From CAZTTH01 sp964615975 (GTDB taxonomy: Bacteria; Verrucomicrobiota; Lentisphaeria; JABSQK01; JAJFLO01): a stretch of DNA of 64,000 nt. Under the pieces are notes generated by a model. That model saw only the letters and a list, made by a program, of their open reading frames with translations. It was not told where the DNA came from and searched no databases. Where the stretch lies: the NCBI GenBank assembly GCA_964615975.1, contig CAZTTH010000009.1, forward strand, positions 36,530 through 100,529, read 5' to 3'. Numbering within the stretch: position 1 is the first letter of the stretch; each line of letters starts with the position of its first letter. This document shows positions 38,327 to 46,494 of this stretch, piece after piece. The position numbers and the translations under genes were made by a program.

Positions 38327-39388
38327 TTACCAAGTCAATGACGCGGCAGTTTGATACTCTGTGACCCGGGTCTCGAAGAAATTCTTTTCTTTACCCAAAT
38401 CAATGGTTTCACTCAGCCAGGGAAAGGGGTTACTGCCGTTGTAACATGCGGACAGACCAATACGTTCAAGCCGGCGATCAGCGATGTAATGAACATATTC
38501 ACGAAACATATTGGCATTTAATCCCAGTACCCCCTGGGGCAGACAATCGACCGCGTATTTGATTTCCAAGTCGACAGCGCGGTCGATCATCTTGTAGACA
38601 TGCTGCTCGAATTCATAAGTCCATGCCGCTGGATTCTCATGACGAATGGTATTGATCAAGTCAACGCCAAAATTGAGATGGATGGTTTCATCGCGCAGGA
38701 TGTATTGAAATTGTTCGCCAATGCCGGTCATGAGGTTGCGCCGGTGCAACGACAGTATCATGGCGAAACCGCTGTAGAAAAAAATCCCTTCCATGATGAC
38801 ATAGAAACCAATGAGATTATCAAGAAAGGTCTGGATGCCCTCCAGTGTGTCAGTAGAAAAATCATCCTGCATAATGCCCTCTGTCAATCTCATTTCGAAG
38901 GCATCCTTGTCGTCGATGGTATTGACCTCATGATACATGTTGAAAATTTCCCGCTGATCAAGGTTTAATGACTCGACGATATAAACAAAGGTATGAGTAT
39001 GAACCGCCTCTTCGAAGGCTTGGCGAAGCAGATATTGCCGGGCTTCAGCATTGGTGATGTGTTTGTATATGGCCAGGACAATATTATTGCCCACCAGACT
39101 TTCAGCGGTACTGAAAAATCCCAGATTGCGCATGATCAAAAGCCGTTCTCCGGGAGTAAGAATATCCGATTTCCATAATTCGATGTCCTTCTGCATGGAT
39201 ACTTCGCTGGGCAACCAGTTATTGGCACACCCATTCAGATAATGCTCCCATGCCCATTTGTATTTCAAAGGCATTATCTGATTAACATCCACACTGCGAC
39301 AGTTGATCAGGCGTTTGTTTTCAGGATTGATGCGTTTCATAAGATCATGAGCCTGCAGTTTTTCATTGCTAATCATACAACATGACAT
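38327..39388 (-). CDS. nrdB: Ribonucleotide reductase beta subunit, class Ic type
   Basis: The 353 residues match the R2 subunit. Metal ligands are E96 (in FFSTAESLVGNN), E127 and H130 (in FEEAVHTHTF), a Glu in MEGIFFYSGF, and E..H in RDETIHLNFG. The tyrosyl-radical position is Phe (F134), and the first ligand is Glu rather than Asp. Both are marks of class Ic enzymes such as the Chlamydia trachomatis R2, which use a Mn/Fe cofactor and no tyrosyl radical. The C-terminus (TRVTEYQTAASLTW) also follows that group. It makes deoxynucleotides with NrdA, whose gene lies 192 bases upstream. Confidence 0.93.
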   Translation of the reverse strand: MSCCMISNEKLQAHDLMKRINPENKRLINCRSVDVNQIMPLKYKWAWEHYLNGCANNWLPSEVSMQKDIELWKSDILTPGERLLIMRNLGFFSTAESLVGNNIVLAIYKHITNAEARQYLLRQAFEEAVHTHTFVYIVESLNLDQREIFNMYHEVNTIDDKDAFEMRLTEGIMQDDFSTDTLEGIQTFLDNLIGFYVIMEGIFFYSGFAMILSLHRRNLMTGIGEQFQYILRDETIHLNFGVDLINTIRHENPAAWTYEFEQHVYKMIDRAVDLEIKYAVDCLPQGVLGLNANMFREYVHYIADRRLERIGLSACYNGSNPFPWLSETIDLGKEKNFFETRVTEYQTAASLTW

Positions 39389-39524
39389 AAGTGAGATTCC
39401 TTTTTATTTAGCGGTTATTTCGTTAAAATTGGTAAAATGATCATGGCAACAGGAGATAAATCCGCGCGCCCATGCGATATAATTGATCTTCATGACCATT
39501 GCCGGAAAATTCCATGGCCATTGC

Positions 39525-39560
39525 GAGCATTCTTTCGGGTCTGCCCCGAACGCCTTGCTC
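39525..39560. other. Intercistronic hairpin between nrdA and nrdB
   Basis: Inner arms TTCGGG (39534-39539) and CCCGAA (39545-39550) lie within outer arms GAGCA (39525-39529) and TGCTC (39556-39560). The hairpin sits 21 bases after the nrdA stop and 137 before the nrdB start. It could stabilise or partly terminate the nrdA transcript. The T-run expected of a terminator is missing. Confidence 0.45.
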
Positions 39561-39580
39561 ACGTGATTGATCCAGATTAT

Positions 39581-42484
39581 TTACTGACAAGATTCACATT
39601 CAGGGTCGAGCAGACTACACGCGGTGGCGCCATTGCCATTGCCATTGCTCTTGGCTAATTCAAGGTCTCGGCGTACCAAAATTGCACTGGAAACGGATTT
39701 GCTCTTCATCCATTTGGGCTGAATCCCGCGGCGATTGACATCGAGGGTAGATTTCTCAATCTGTGTTGCCGCCAGGGTACGCAAATAATATGTCGTTTTC
39801 AATCCTTTTTTCCACGCCAGCATATACATTTCGCTCAATTGCCGGCCATTGGCTTCGGCAAGATATAAATTCAGCGACTGCCCCATATCGATCCATTTTT
39901 GCCGCCGACTGGCGCATTCAATCAACCATTTCGGCTCGATTTCAAAGGCGGTCAGATATTTTTTCTTCAGAGAATCAGGAATGTATTCCAATTCCTGAAT
40001 CGAGCCATCGAAATATTTCAGGTCATCGAGGGTTTCCTTATTCCAGAGATTTAATTGCTTGAGGTCATGAACCAGATAGGTGTTGGCGACCGTAAATTCT
40101 CCGGACAGGTTTGACTTTACGAATAAATTCTTATATGCGGGTTCAATCGATTGGGAAACCCCGACAATATTGGAGATCGTCGCGGTCGGCGCGATCGCCA
40201 TGGTATTACTATTCCGCATTCCGTGTTGTGTGATCAAATCCCGCGGTTTATTCCAATCCATTCGGGACTGACGATCAATTTCAATATCGCCTTTGCGTTC
40301 CTGACGCAATAATTCAAGAGTATCGACGGGCAACAACCCCTTGCTCCATTTCGACCCCTGATAACTGCTGTAGGTCCCGCGTTCGCGCGCAAGCTCTGCG
40401 GATGCCATGATCGCATGATACGAAATCATTTCCATGCTGCGATCAGCAAACTCAACCGCCTCGGCGCTGGCATAACTGATGTCCAGCTTATAGAGCGCGT
40501 CTTGAAACCCCATGATTCCCAGACCAATAGGGCGGTGTTTGAGATTGGCAGTGCGCGCTTCCGGCGTCGGATAAAAATTGATGTCGATGACATTGTCCAG
40601 CATCCGCACGGCGGTGCGGACGGTTTTTGCCAGCAGCTTTTCGTTTAACCGGCCATCCGTGATGTGAGAGACCAGATTAATCGACCCAAGGTTGCAGACG
40701 GCAATTTCTTCCCGTGAGGTGTTAAGGAGAATTTCCGTGCATAAATTTGAACAATGGACAACGCCGGCATGGTCTTGGGGAGAACGAATGTTGGATGGAT
40801 CCTTGAAGGTTATCCACGGATGCCCGGTTTCGAACAGCATGGAGAGCATTTTCCGCCACAGTTGCACGGCCTGAAGACGTCGGTAACGTGTGATCACGCC
40901 GCGATCGGCCATGGCTTCGTATTCAAGGTATCGCTTTTCAAATGCAGTGCCATAAAGATCATGAAGATCGGGGGTTTCATCGGGACTGAACAACGTCCAA
41001 TTGCCATCTGCGTTCACCCGTTTCATAAAGAGATCGGGTATCCAGTTGGCAGTATTCATATCGTGGGTGCGGCGGCGTTCATCGCCGGTGTTTTTTCGCA
41101 GTTCGAGAAAATCCTCGATATCGAGATGCCAGGTTTCGAGATACGCACACATGGCGCCTTTGCGCTTGCCTCCCTGGTTGACCGCTACGGCGGTATCGTT
41201 TGCCACTTTCAAGAATGGAATTACTCCCTGGCTTGAGCCATTAGTACCCTTGATATGAGCGCCGGTGGCGCGAATATTGGACCAATCGTTCCCTAATCCG
41301 CCCGCCCATTTGGAGAGCTTGGCGTCATCGGAAATAACCTTGAAAATATGCTCCAAATCATCCATTACAGTGGATAAATAGCATGAACTCAGCTGCGGGT
41401 GCAGGGTGCCGGAATTGAATAGAGTTGGAGTTGAAGAAGTAAAATAAAATGAAGACAGCACATTATAAAATTCTATGGCGCGTTCATTCTTGTCTTCGCT
41501 TTCATTGAGCGCCAATCCCATGGCAACCCGCATCCAGAAATATTGCGGTGTTTCGATGCGCTTGCCGTTCACATGCAACAAGTAACGATCATACAGCGTC
41601 TGCACTCCCATATAGGAGAATTTTAAATCATTTTCCAGTTGTATGGCATTGGCCAGGCGCTCCAAATCGAATCCCAATAATGCCGGGGTCAAGCGCTCGT
41701 TTTTTATCCCGACGTCGACATATTCTTTAAAATAAAGTCGATGCGCCTGCTCAATCTCGACCTGCTCATAACTTTTGCCCAGCGCTTCCTTGTATATCCT
41801 CTTCAACAGCAGGCGTGCGGTGACAAAATTGTACGCCGGTTCCTTTTCGATCAGGGTTTTGGCGGCCAGTATGGTGGCTTTGTTGATTTCATCGGGAGTA
41901 ATGCCGTCATACAATGTCCGGAAGACTTCTTCACAAATAGTATTGGGCGAACAATACTCATCGAGAAGGCGACAGCAATGCTTCATTTCATTGTAAATTC
42001 GTTCTGGTTGAAATAATTCCCAGGCGCCATTGGTGGGATTGATGACATGAATGGAGAGCGCATTGTCATCCTTCTGCTCGGTTTCTTCGGTATCGCGCAA
42101 CAGGCGCGCCTTTCGGTGTTCTTCCCGATACACGATATAACGGCGAGCAATCGAGAAATAGCCATATTTCATGAGTTGGGTTTCAACTTCGTCCTGGATG
42201 CCCTCGACTTGAAGTTCTTCGCCATGGACCACTTTAGCCAAAACATTTTCGACCACAGCGTCGGCGATCATTCGAATCCGAGTCTGGTAATCGCTCATGA
42301 TTGGTTGTGCCGTATCCAGCCCTAATTCTGCTTTGAAAGCTTTCTCGATTGCCGTCGCAATTCGTGATTCATCAAAATCGACTAATTCGCGATTGCGCTT
42401 TTTGACTTGAAATTTCCGATGTTGCAGAGGGTCAAGTCCCTCCAGGTTTAATTGTAAATCAGTTACGGTTTGTGTTTCTGTCAT
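39581..42484 (-). CDS. nrdA: Ribonucleoside-diphosphate reductase alpha subunit
   Basis: The 967 residues begin with an ATP-cone (FQVKKRNRELVDFDESRIATAI) and a second cone-like region (ELFQPERIYNEMKHCC). The catalytic domain follows, with the CxE pair in SNLCTEI, AVCNLGSINL, and the C-terminal redox Cys pair in PECESCQ. The two cones imply allosteric control by ATP/dATP. It reduces NDPs with NrdB (class Ic). It carries a Gly/Asn-rich linker near the end (NGNGNG). It is transcribed ahead of nrdB, with NrdR-like boxes upstream. Confidence 0.95.
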   Translation of the reverse strand: MTETQTVTDLQLNLEGLDPLQHRKFQVKKRNRELVDFDESRIATAIEKAFKAELGLDTAQPIMSDYQTRIRMIADAVVENVLAKVVHGEELQVEGIQDEVETQLMKYGYFSIARRYIVYREEHRKARLLRDTEETEQKDDNALSIHVINPTNGAWELFQPERIYNEMKHCCRLLDEYCSPNTICEEVFRTLYDGITPDEINKATILAAKTLIEKEPAYNFVTARLLLKRIYKEALGKSYEQVEIEQAHRLYFKEYVDVGIKNERLTPALLGFDLERLANAIQLENDLKFSYMGVQTLYDRYLLHVNGKRIETPQYFWMRVAMGLALNESEDKNERAIEFYNVLSSFYFTSSTPTLFNSGTLHPQLSSCYLSTVMDDLEHIFKVISDDAKLSKWAGGLGNDWSNIRATGAHIKGTNGSSQGVIPFLKVANDTAVAVNQGGKRKGAMCAYLETWHLDIEDFLELRKNTGDERRRTHDMNTANWIPDLFMKRVNADGNWTLFSPDETPDLHDLYGTAFEKRYLEYEAMADRGVITRYRRLQAVQLWRKMLSMLFETGHPWITFKDPSNIRSPQDHAGVVHCSNLCTEILLNTSREEIAVCNLGSINLVSHITDGRLNEKLLAKTVRTAVRMLDNVIDINFYPTPEARTANLKHRPIGLGIMGFQDALYKLDISYASAEAVEFADRSMEMISYHAIMASAELARERGTYSSYQGSKWSKGLLPVDTLELLRQERKGDIEIDRQSRMDWNKPRDLITQHGMRNSNTMAIAPTATISNIVGVSQSIEPAYKNLFVKSNLSGEFTVANTYLVHDLKQLNLWNKETLDDLKYFDGSIQELEYIPDSLKKKYLTAFEIEPKWLIECASRRQKWIDMGQSLNLYLAEANGRQLSEMYMLAWKKGLKTTYYLRTLAATQIEKSTLDVNRRGIQPKWMKSKSVSSAILVRRDLELAKSNGNGNGATACSLLDPECESCQ

Positions 42485-42953
42485 TTTTAAATCTCCCCAA
42501 TATTAATAAACACCACATGAACGACGCGAATCATTTATTTTTTGATGGCTTTCAGCGCTCATTATCGGCTACAAAAATGGTTAACTTCTTTCAGGAATTA
42601 CGGTTATAAATATTACTATGTGTTATACCTGTCTCCACTACATATAGTAGGCTTTGCTTTGTAATGGTAGTACATATTGTGGTAGAGTTGTAATCACAAA
42701 AAAAAAAATTTTAAAATAATTTTTAAAATTATCCCAATCCTTGTCGACATGAATCGTCATGTTCCCGTGCCACTCTCCCCATCTCCTGAATGCAGAGAAG
42801 GGAAGATTAGTTTTTTTTATGGTATATGCTGAAAGATAATCTGCGGCGATTGATAAAAGTGATCAGGACATCAAGCCGCAAAACAAGGAGCGCGGGGATC
42901 TGCCATCGGTGTCGGATTGGAACAGGGTTGCGGGTGGATTTACTCCCCCCACC
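42485..42953. other. Intergenic region upstream of nrdA
   Basis: Besides the two NrdR-like boxes, these 469 bases hold an AT-only stretch (about 42698-42731) with a run of 11 Ts on the minus strand at 42701-42711 and a short hairpin ACATGA/TCATGT at 42747-42762. Together they may end transcripts from the exbB-exbD run. A TATAAC-like -10 for nrdA lies near 42622 on the minus strand. I see no gene. Confidence 0.4.
42635..42682 (-). promoter_or_regulatory. Pair of NrdR-like boxes upstream of nrdA
   Basis: Box 1 core CTACATATAG (42638-42647; 16-mer 42635-42650) differs at one base from the NrdR core CWATATATWG. Box 2 core GTACATATTG (42670-42679; 16-mer 42667-42682) differs at two. The cores are 32 bp apart, three helical turns, as NrdR boxes usually are. 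They lie 151-198 bases before nrdA. NrdR represses nrd operons when ATP/dATP are high. No nrdR gene is in the window. Confidence 0.7.
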
Positions 42954-43211
42954 TCAATAGCGGAATCGTTTGGCCGCTTTTTTCAGTCGAATTTTGATCA
43001 TTTCATGGCAGGAAGGACAGGACGCGGCACTCACCCCCCGATGGGCTAAAAATATCAGATGACATTTGGAGCACCGACACAAGGATTCTTGAGAGAGATT
43101 CCATTCCCGATTTACTTCTCGCCAGCTTTTCCGCCCCCAGAACAGAAGCAATAATATTAACAAGGTGAGATTGAAGATGATGAAAAATTGTTCAAAACCA
43201 ATTCGGAACAT
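42954..43211 (-). CDS. Small membrane protein with zinc-ribbon tail
   Basis: From the Met at 43211 the protein has 85 residues: one membrane helix (FIIFNLTLLILLLLFW) and a C-terminal zinc ribbon (CRCSKCHLIFLAHRGVSAASCPSC). The ribbon would face the cytoplasm or periplasm depending on topology. The frame extends to 43247, but that part lies in the upstream gene. It overlaps that gene by 20 bases, so the two are coupled. I do not recognise a family. Confidence 0.55.
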   Translation of the reverse strand: MFRIGFEQFFIIFNLTLLILLLLFWGRKSWREVNREWNLSQESLCRCSKCHLIFLAHRGVSAASCPSCHEMIKIRLKKAAKRFRY

Positions 43212-44019
43212 CGAAGGGTTTCTCCTTTTGCATTGTTTTCTGTTCATTAATTCCTGGAACCAAGCGCCAATGTCCTAGAATCAGCCCATGATCCGGAATC
43301 AACATAGCATTATTATCCTCTCCTTCGGCTGGAGAAAGAAAATGGATGCGGGAAAAATATTGTTGCAGATGAAGCAAGCCAATTTGATCCAATTCGGGGG
43401 CTCCGCAAGAAGTGACAATCTTGATCCGGGTCAACTTCTGATGCTGTTCTGCAAGAAATATACTCGGACCAGTCGTGACAATTTGGTCCCCCAATCTGGA
43501 TAGGGCGTCATTGGGAATGATCGGTATCCGGGGCATGATTTCGCCGCGATGATTTGACCAGTACATGGTGGCGTTTAGGGTTGGGTATTTTGGGGTGGCA
43601 TCTTGATTAATCTGAAGTTGAGAATTTTGAAAGTTATTTATCGCAGCCAATACGTCATTGATTGGTGTGGTTAAAGTTATTGGCGGGAACAGAGAATGCT
43701 GGATTTCCGCGATGGTAAATTCATAATCGGGAAACGGTTCTACCGGTCTTTCGAACTCGAATGAACGGATGCGGCTGAAACCATGGTGGGGATTGGGGAG
43801 TGAAAGCACGGTAGGATCAAGCAACTCCAGCGAAGCGATCAGATTCTTCTGCCAGTCATTTGCCTGTGACTTATCGATCGATAAAAAAATAACATCCGCC
43901 AGGTGTGAGGGTTGATTGTGGGCATTCAATGATGGGGTATAATCGAATAGGACAATAAACCCCCCATAAAAGAGAGTGGCGCCAATAAATGCAAATAATG
44001 ATTGTCGCTTATTCCACAT
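43192..44019 (-). CDS. Single-pass envelope protein in the exbB-exbD run
   Basis: The 275 residues have one N-terminal membrane helix (SLFAFIGATLFYGGFIVLF) and then a soluble, mostly periplasmic part with no motif I can name. The position after exbB and exbD (7 bases) is where a TonB- or TolA-like partner often sits, but no TonB C-terminal domain is visible. The function is unknown. Confidence 0.6.
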   Translation of the reverse strand: MWNKRQSLFAFIGATLFYGGFIVLFDYTPSLNAHNQPSHLADVIFLSIDKSQANDWQKNLIASLELLDPTVLSLPNPHHGFSRIRSFEFERPVEPFPDYEFTIAEIQHSLFPPITLTTPINDVLAAINNFQNSQLQINQDATPKYPTLNATMYWSNHRGEIMPRIPIIPNDALSRLGDQIVTTGPSIFLAEQHQKLTRIKIVTSCGAPELDQIGLLHLQQYFSRIHFLSPAEGEDNNAMLIPDHGLILGHWRLVPGINEQKTMQKEKPFDVPNWF

Positions 44020-44026
44020 GATTTAT

Positions 44027-44515
44027 TCAGGTTGCATCTGATTTGGTAACCAAAAATACATTTAAACTAAACTTGCGGGCGATGGCAGTGATTTTAACAA
44101 TATCGTCGTAGAGTACGTCTCGATCCGCTTTGATGATGATCAGCAGCGATCGTTCAGAATCGCTGGTCGTCGGTATTTGTACGGGTTGATTTTCCTGACT
44201 GTAAGTGGCATTAGCCAGTGCTTTTTCCAATTGTTGCAGATTTTCGAGACGTTGATCATTAAAAAAAAGTAACTTTTCCTTGGTCAGAGTAATTACCAAT
44301 TTATAAGGAACACTTTTATATTCCTGCTTGATTTCAGGCAAATTGACCGTGATGCCAGTCTGAAATACCAATGTGCTGCCGATGATAAAAAAAATCAGCA
44401 ATAAAAAAAACACATTGACGATGGGGACAATGACAAGGAAAGAATTATTTAAAAACGGAAGCCTCTGTTCTCCGATTGTCGTTTGAAACCTAAATTTTTT
44501 TATCTTGCAAGCCAT
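44027..44515 (-). CDS. exbD: ExbD/TolR-like protein with Asn at the key Asp position
   Basis: The 162 residues match ExbD/TolR: one membrane helix, then a periplasmic domain ending AIARKFSLNVFLVTK. The helix reads IVPIVNVFFLLLIFF, where the family has P(L/I)(I/V)DV: the membrane Asp (ExbD D25, TolR D23) that carries protons is Asn, at residue 34. The codon is AAT in clear sequence. Such a change abolishes function in the E. coli proteins. It overlaps exbB by 26 bases, so the two are coupled. Confidence 0.85.
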   Translation of the reverse strand: MACKIKKFRFQTTIGEQRLPFLNNSFLVIVPIVNVFFLLLIFFIIGSTLVFQTGITVNLPEIKQEYKSVPYKLVITLTKEKLLFFNDQRLENLQQLEKALANATYSQENQPVQIPTTSDSERSLLIIIKADRDVLYDDIVKITAIARKFSLNVFLVTKSDAT

Positions 44516-45161
44516 TGATTTCGGATTTCACAGGTTGGATTGACACTTTGTTGGTTTCAAAAAATGCGAGCAGTTCGGAAGCCGCTTTTTCCATATCAAT
44601 AATAATCATGTCGATCCGGCTGATGAACGCGTTGTAAAAGCCGTGGGCGATTATCGCGATCGACAAACCGGCTGCCGTTGAAAAAAGCGCTTTTCTCACT
44701 CCTCCTGCCAGGGTTTTAGTGTCGACAAAGTTGCCGAGATGTTCCATAGCCTCAAAGATGCCGATCATACCATTGACAGTTCCCAATAACCCCAGCATGG
44801 TCGCCAGATAAGCAATGGTTGACAAAATTTTGAGGTGCCGTTCAAGGCGCGGGATTTCGACGAGACAGGTTTCGGCAATGCCTTGGTGCATGGCTTTTTC
44901 CCCTTTTTCATTGTGCAATATGATGGCGCGTAGAACCTGAGCCACAGGACCGGGGGTATCGTCACAGATGGTGATGGCTTCAATGGCATTGTTGCGTTTA
45001 AGCACATTGATCAATCCCCGAATGAATTCAGGAACGTTGATCTGGATACGATGGTAATAGAGGAGTCGTTCGATAATGATATAGATTGCGACAAATCCAA
45101 GGATGAAAATGGAAACTGTCAATACCCCGCCTTTGGTAAGAATCTGATAGAAAACTGACAT
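44490..45161 (-). CDS. exbB: ExbB/TolQ/MotA-type proton-channel protein
   Basis: From ATG 45161 the protein has 223 residues with three membrane helices: SIFILGFVAIYIIIE, a TIAYLATMLGLLGTVNGMIGIFEAM pair of small-residue-rich segments, and KALFSTAAGLSIAIIAHGFYN. These match ExbB/TolQ, including the GLLGTV.GMI and AL..TAAGL.IAI motifs with the conserved threonines. The start has AAGGAAA about five bases upstream. It is the first of a four-gene minus-strand run. Confidence 0.9.
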   Translation of the reverse strand: MSVFYQILTKGGVLTVSIFILGFVAIYIIIERLLYYHRIQINVPEFIRGLINVLKRNNAIEAITICDDTPGPVAQVLRAIILHNEKGEKAMHQGIAETCLVEIPRLERHLKILSTIAYLATMLGLLGTVNGMIGIFEAMEHLGNFVDTKTLAGGVRKALFSTAAGLSIAIIAHGFYNAFISRIDMIIIDMEKAASELLAFFETNKVSIQPVKSEINGLQDKKI

Positions 45162-45263
45162 GAAATTTCCTTTTTGGTTAGTCGGAATCCCGATTGCCGT
45201 CCGCATTTCCGAATTCACATTGATTGCGATTATACCCAACTCGATTCTTCAGGGACAATCTCA

Positions 45264-45950
45264 TCACGTGGCGCGCTCGCCAAATATGGCCGTCCCGATT
45301 CGAACACAGGTAGCACCTTCCCGAATCGCAATACCATAGTCCCCAGACATGCCCATGGATAACTCAGGCAACAAAATTCTATGTTTCTTCTCTAACCGGT
45401 CACGATAATCCTTTAATTTTCTGTACCAGTGTCGTAACTCGTCATCAGTGGCAATGAACGGCGGGATGGTCATCAATCCGCAACAATTTATGTTCGGCAT
45501 CCCCAACGCGACGAGCAATAATTCTTCAAGACACGATAACGAGACCCCGAATTTGGTTGATTCTCCCGTGATATTGACTTGTAATAATACCTCCTGCCGC
45601 AGCTTCATGACCGCGGCGCATTCATTGATTTTCCTGAGCAACGAAGCGCTGTCTGCCGAGTGGATGATTCTGGATGTTTTGACTGCTGTTTTGACCTTGT
45701 TGGATTGTAAATGCCCAATCATATGCCATTCAATATCCGCTGGCAGCAGTGATGCCTTGGCGACAATTTCCTGAACCCGGTTTTCGCCAAATCGTCGTTG
45801 CCCCCACTCATACGCCTGTTGAATTAATTGCGGTGGAACGGTTTTGGTCACCGCAATCAATTTTACCGCATCTGCGGGACGGTGCGCATCATTAATTGCT
45901 GCTTGTATGGTGTGCTGAATTGCGTTAAGGTTGTCGTGGATACAGGACAT
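45264..45950 (-). CDS. yggS: YggS/PROSC-family PLP-binding protein
   Basis: The 228 residues match the PLP homeostasis protein. Landmarks are LIAVTKTVPPQLIQQA with the PLP-binding Lys, FGENRVQEI, WHMIGHLQSNKVK, and SMGMSGDYGIAIREGATCVRIGTAIFG at the end. The fold is alanine-racemase-like without racemase activity. It buffers cytosolic PLP. It is divergent from dciA (43 bases) and upstream of exbB by about 100 bases. Confidence 0.95.
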   Translation of the reverse strand: MSCIHDNLNAIQHTIQAAINDAHRPADAVKLIAVTKTVPPQLIQQAYEWGQRRFGENRVQEIVAKASLLPADIEWHMIGHLQSNKVKTAVKTSRIIHSADSASLLRKINECAAVMKLRQEVLLQVNITGESTKFGVSLSCLEELLLVALGMPNINCCGLMTIPPFIATDDELRHWYRKLKDYRDRLEKKHRILLPELSMGMSGDYGIAIREGATCVRIGTAIFGERAT

Positions 45951-45993
45951 GAGAAATGATTATTTTTTCAAAATTATATTAGGTTAGGGAAAA

Positions 45994-46452
45994 ATGAATA
46001 CAACTCCACCCCATAATTTTCGCTCCTCCGATCGCCGCTGGGCTTATTCGGGGCGACGAAGCAAAGGCGCTAATGACTATATATTCGAGCAGGTGCTTGC
46101 TGACTGGCTTGGCCCTGAACACGCTCATTTGGAAGCTGAAACCAAACAACCGCCACCCCAGGCCATCAGCGCCTTGCTGAGCCCGTTATTGAACTCGCTG
46201 GATCATGATGACAACTATTTGTTGCGGCAAATAAACGATCATTGGCAGGAGCTGGTGATGGATGAAATCTTTCGTCACGCGACACCACGGAAAATTATCG
46301 GCAATACCCTCTATTTGGAAACCACCAATGCCTCCTGGCGCTTCCATATCGAACGCCTCTATAAATCGGAAATTACCGCATTGATTCATCGTTTCAGTGA
46401 TCGGCGGATTACCGAGGTGCGCTTTGTCGCTGGCGGAAAGACTCATCGTTAA
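45994..46452 (+). CDS. dciA: DciA/DUF721-family protein
   Basis: The 152 residues carry the DUF721 domain in the C-terminal half: HWQELVMDEIFRHATPRKIIGNTLYLETTNASWRFHIERL, then ITEVRFVAGG. DciA helps load the replicative helicase DnaB in bacteria without DnaC. The N-terminal part is a low-complexity linker. It is convergent with the PhoH-type gene. Confidence 0.8.
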   Translation: MNTTPPHNFRSSDRRWAYSGRRSKGANDYIFEQVLADWLGPEHAHLEAETKQPPPQAISALLSPLLNSLDHDDNYLLRQINDHWQELVMDEIFRHATPRKIIGNTLYLETTNASWRFHIERLYKSEITALIHRFSDRRITEVRFVAGGKTHR

Positions 46453-46494
46453 CCGTTTCACTGCTTAAGGCGGGTTTCCTGTTCGTGGTCGCGA

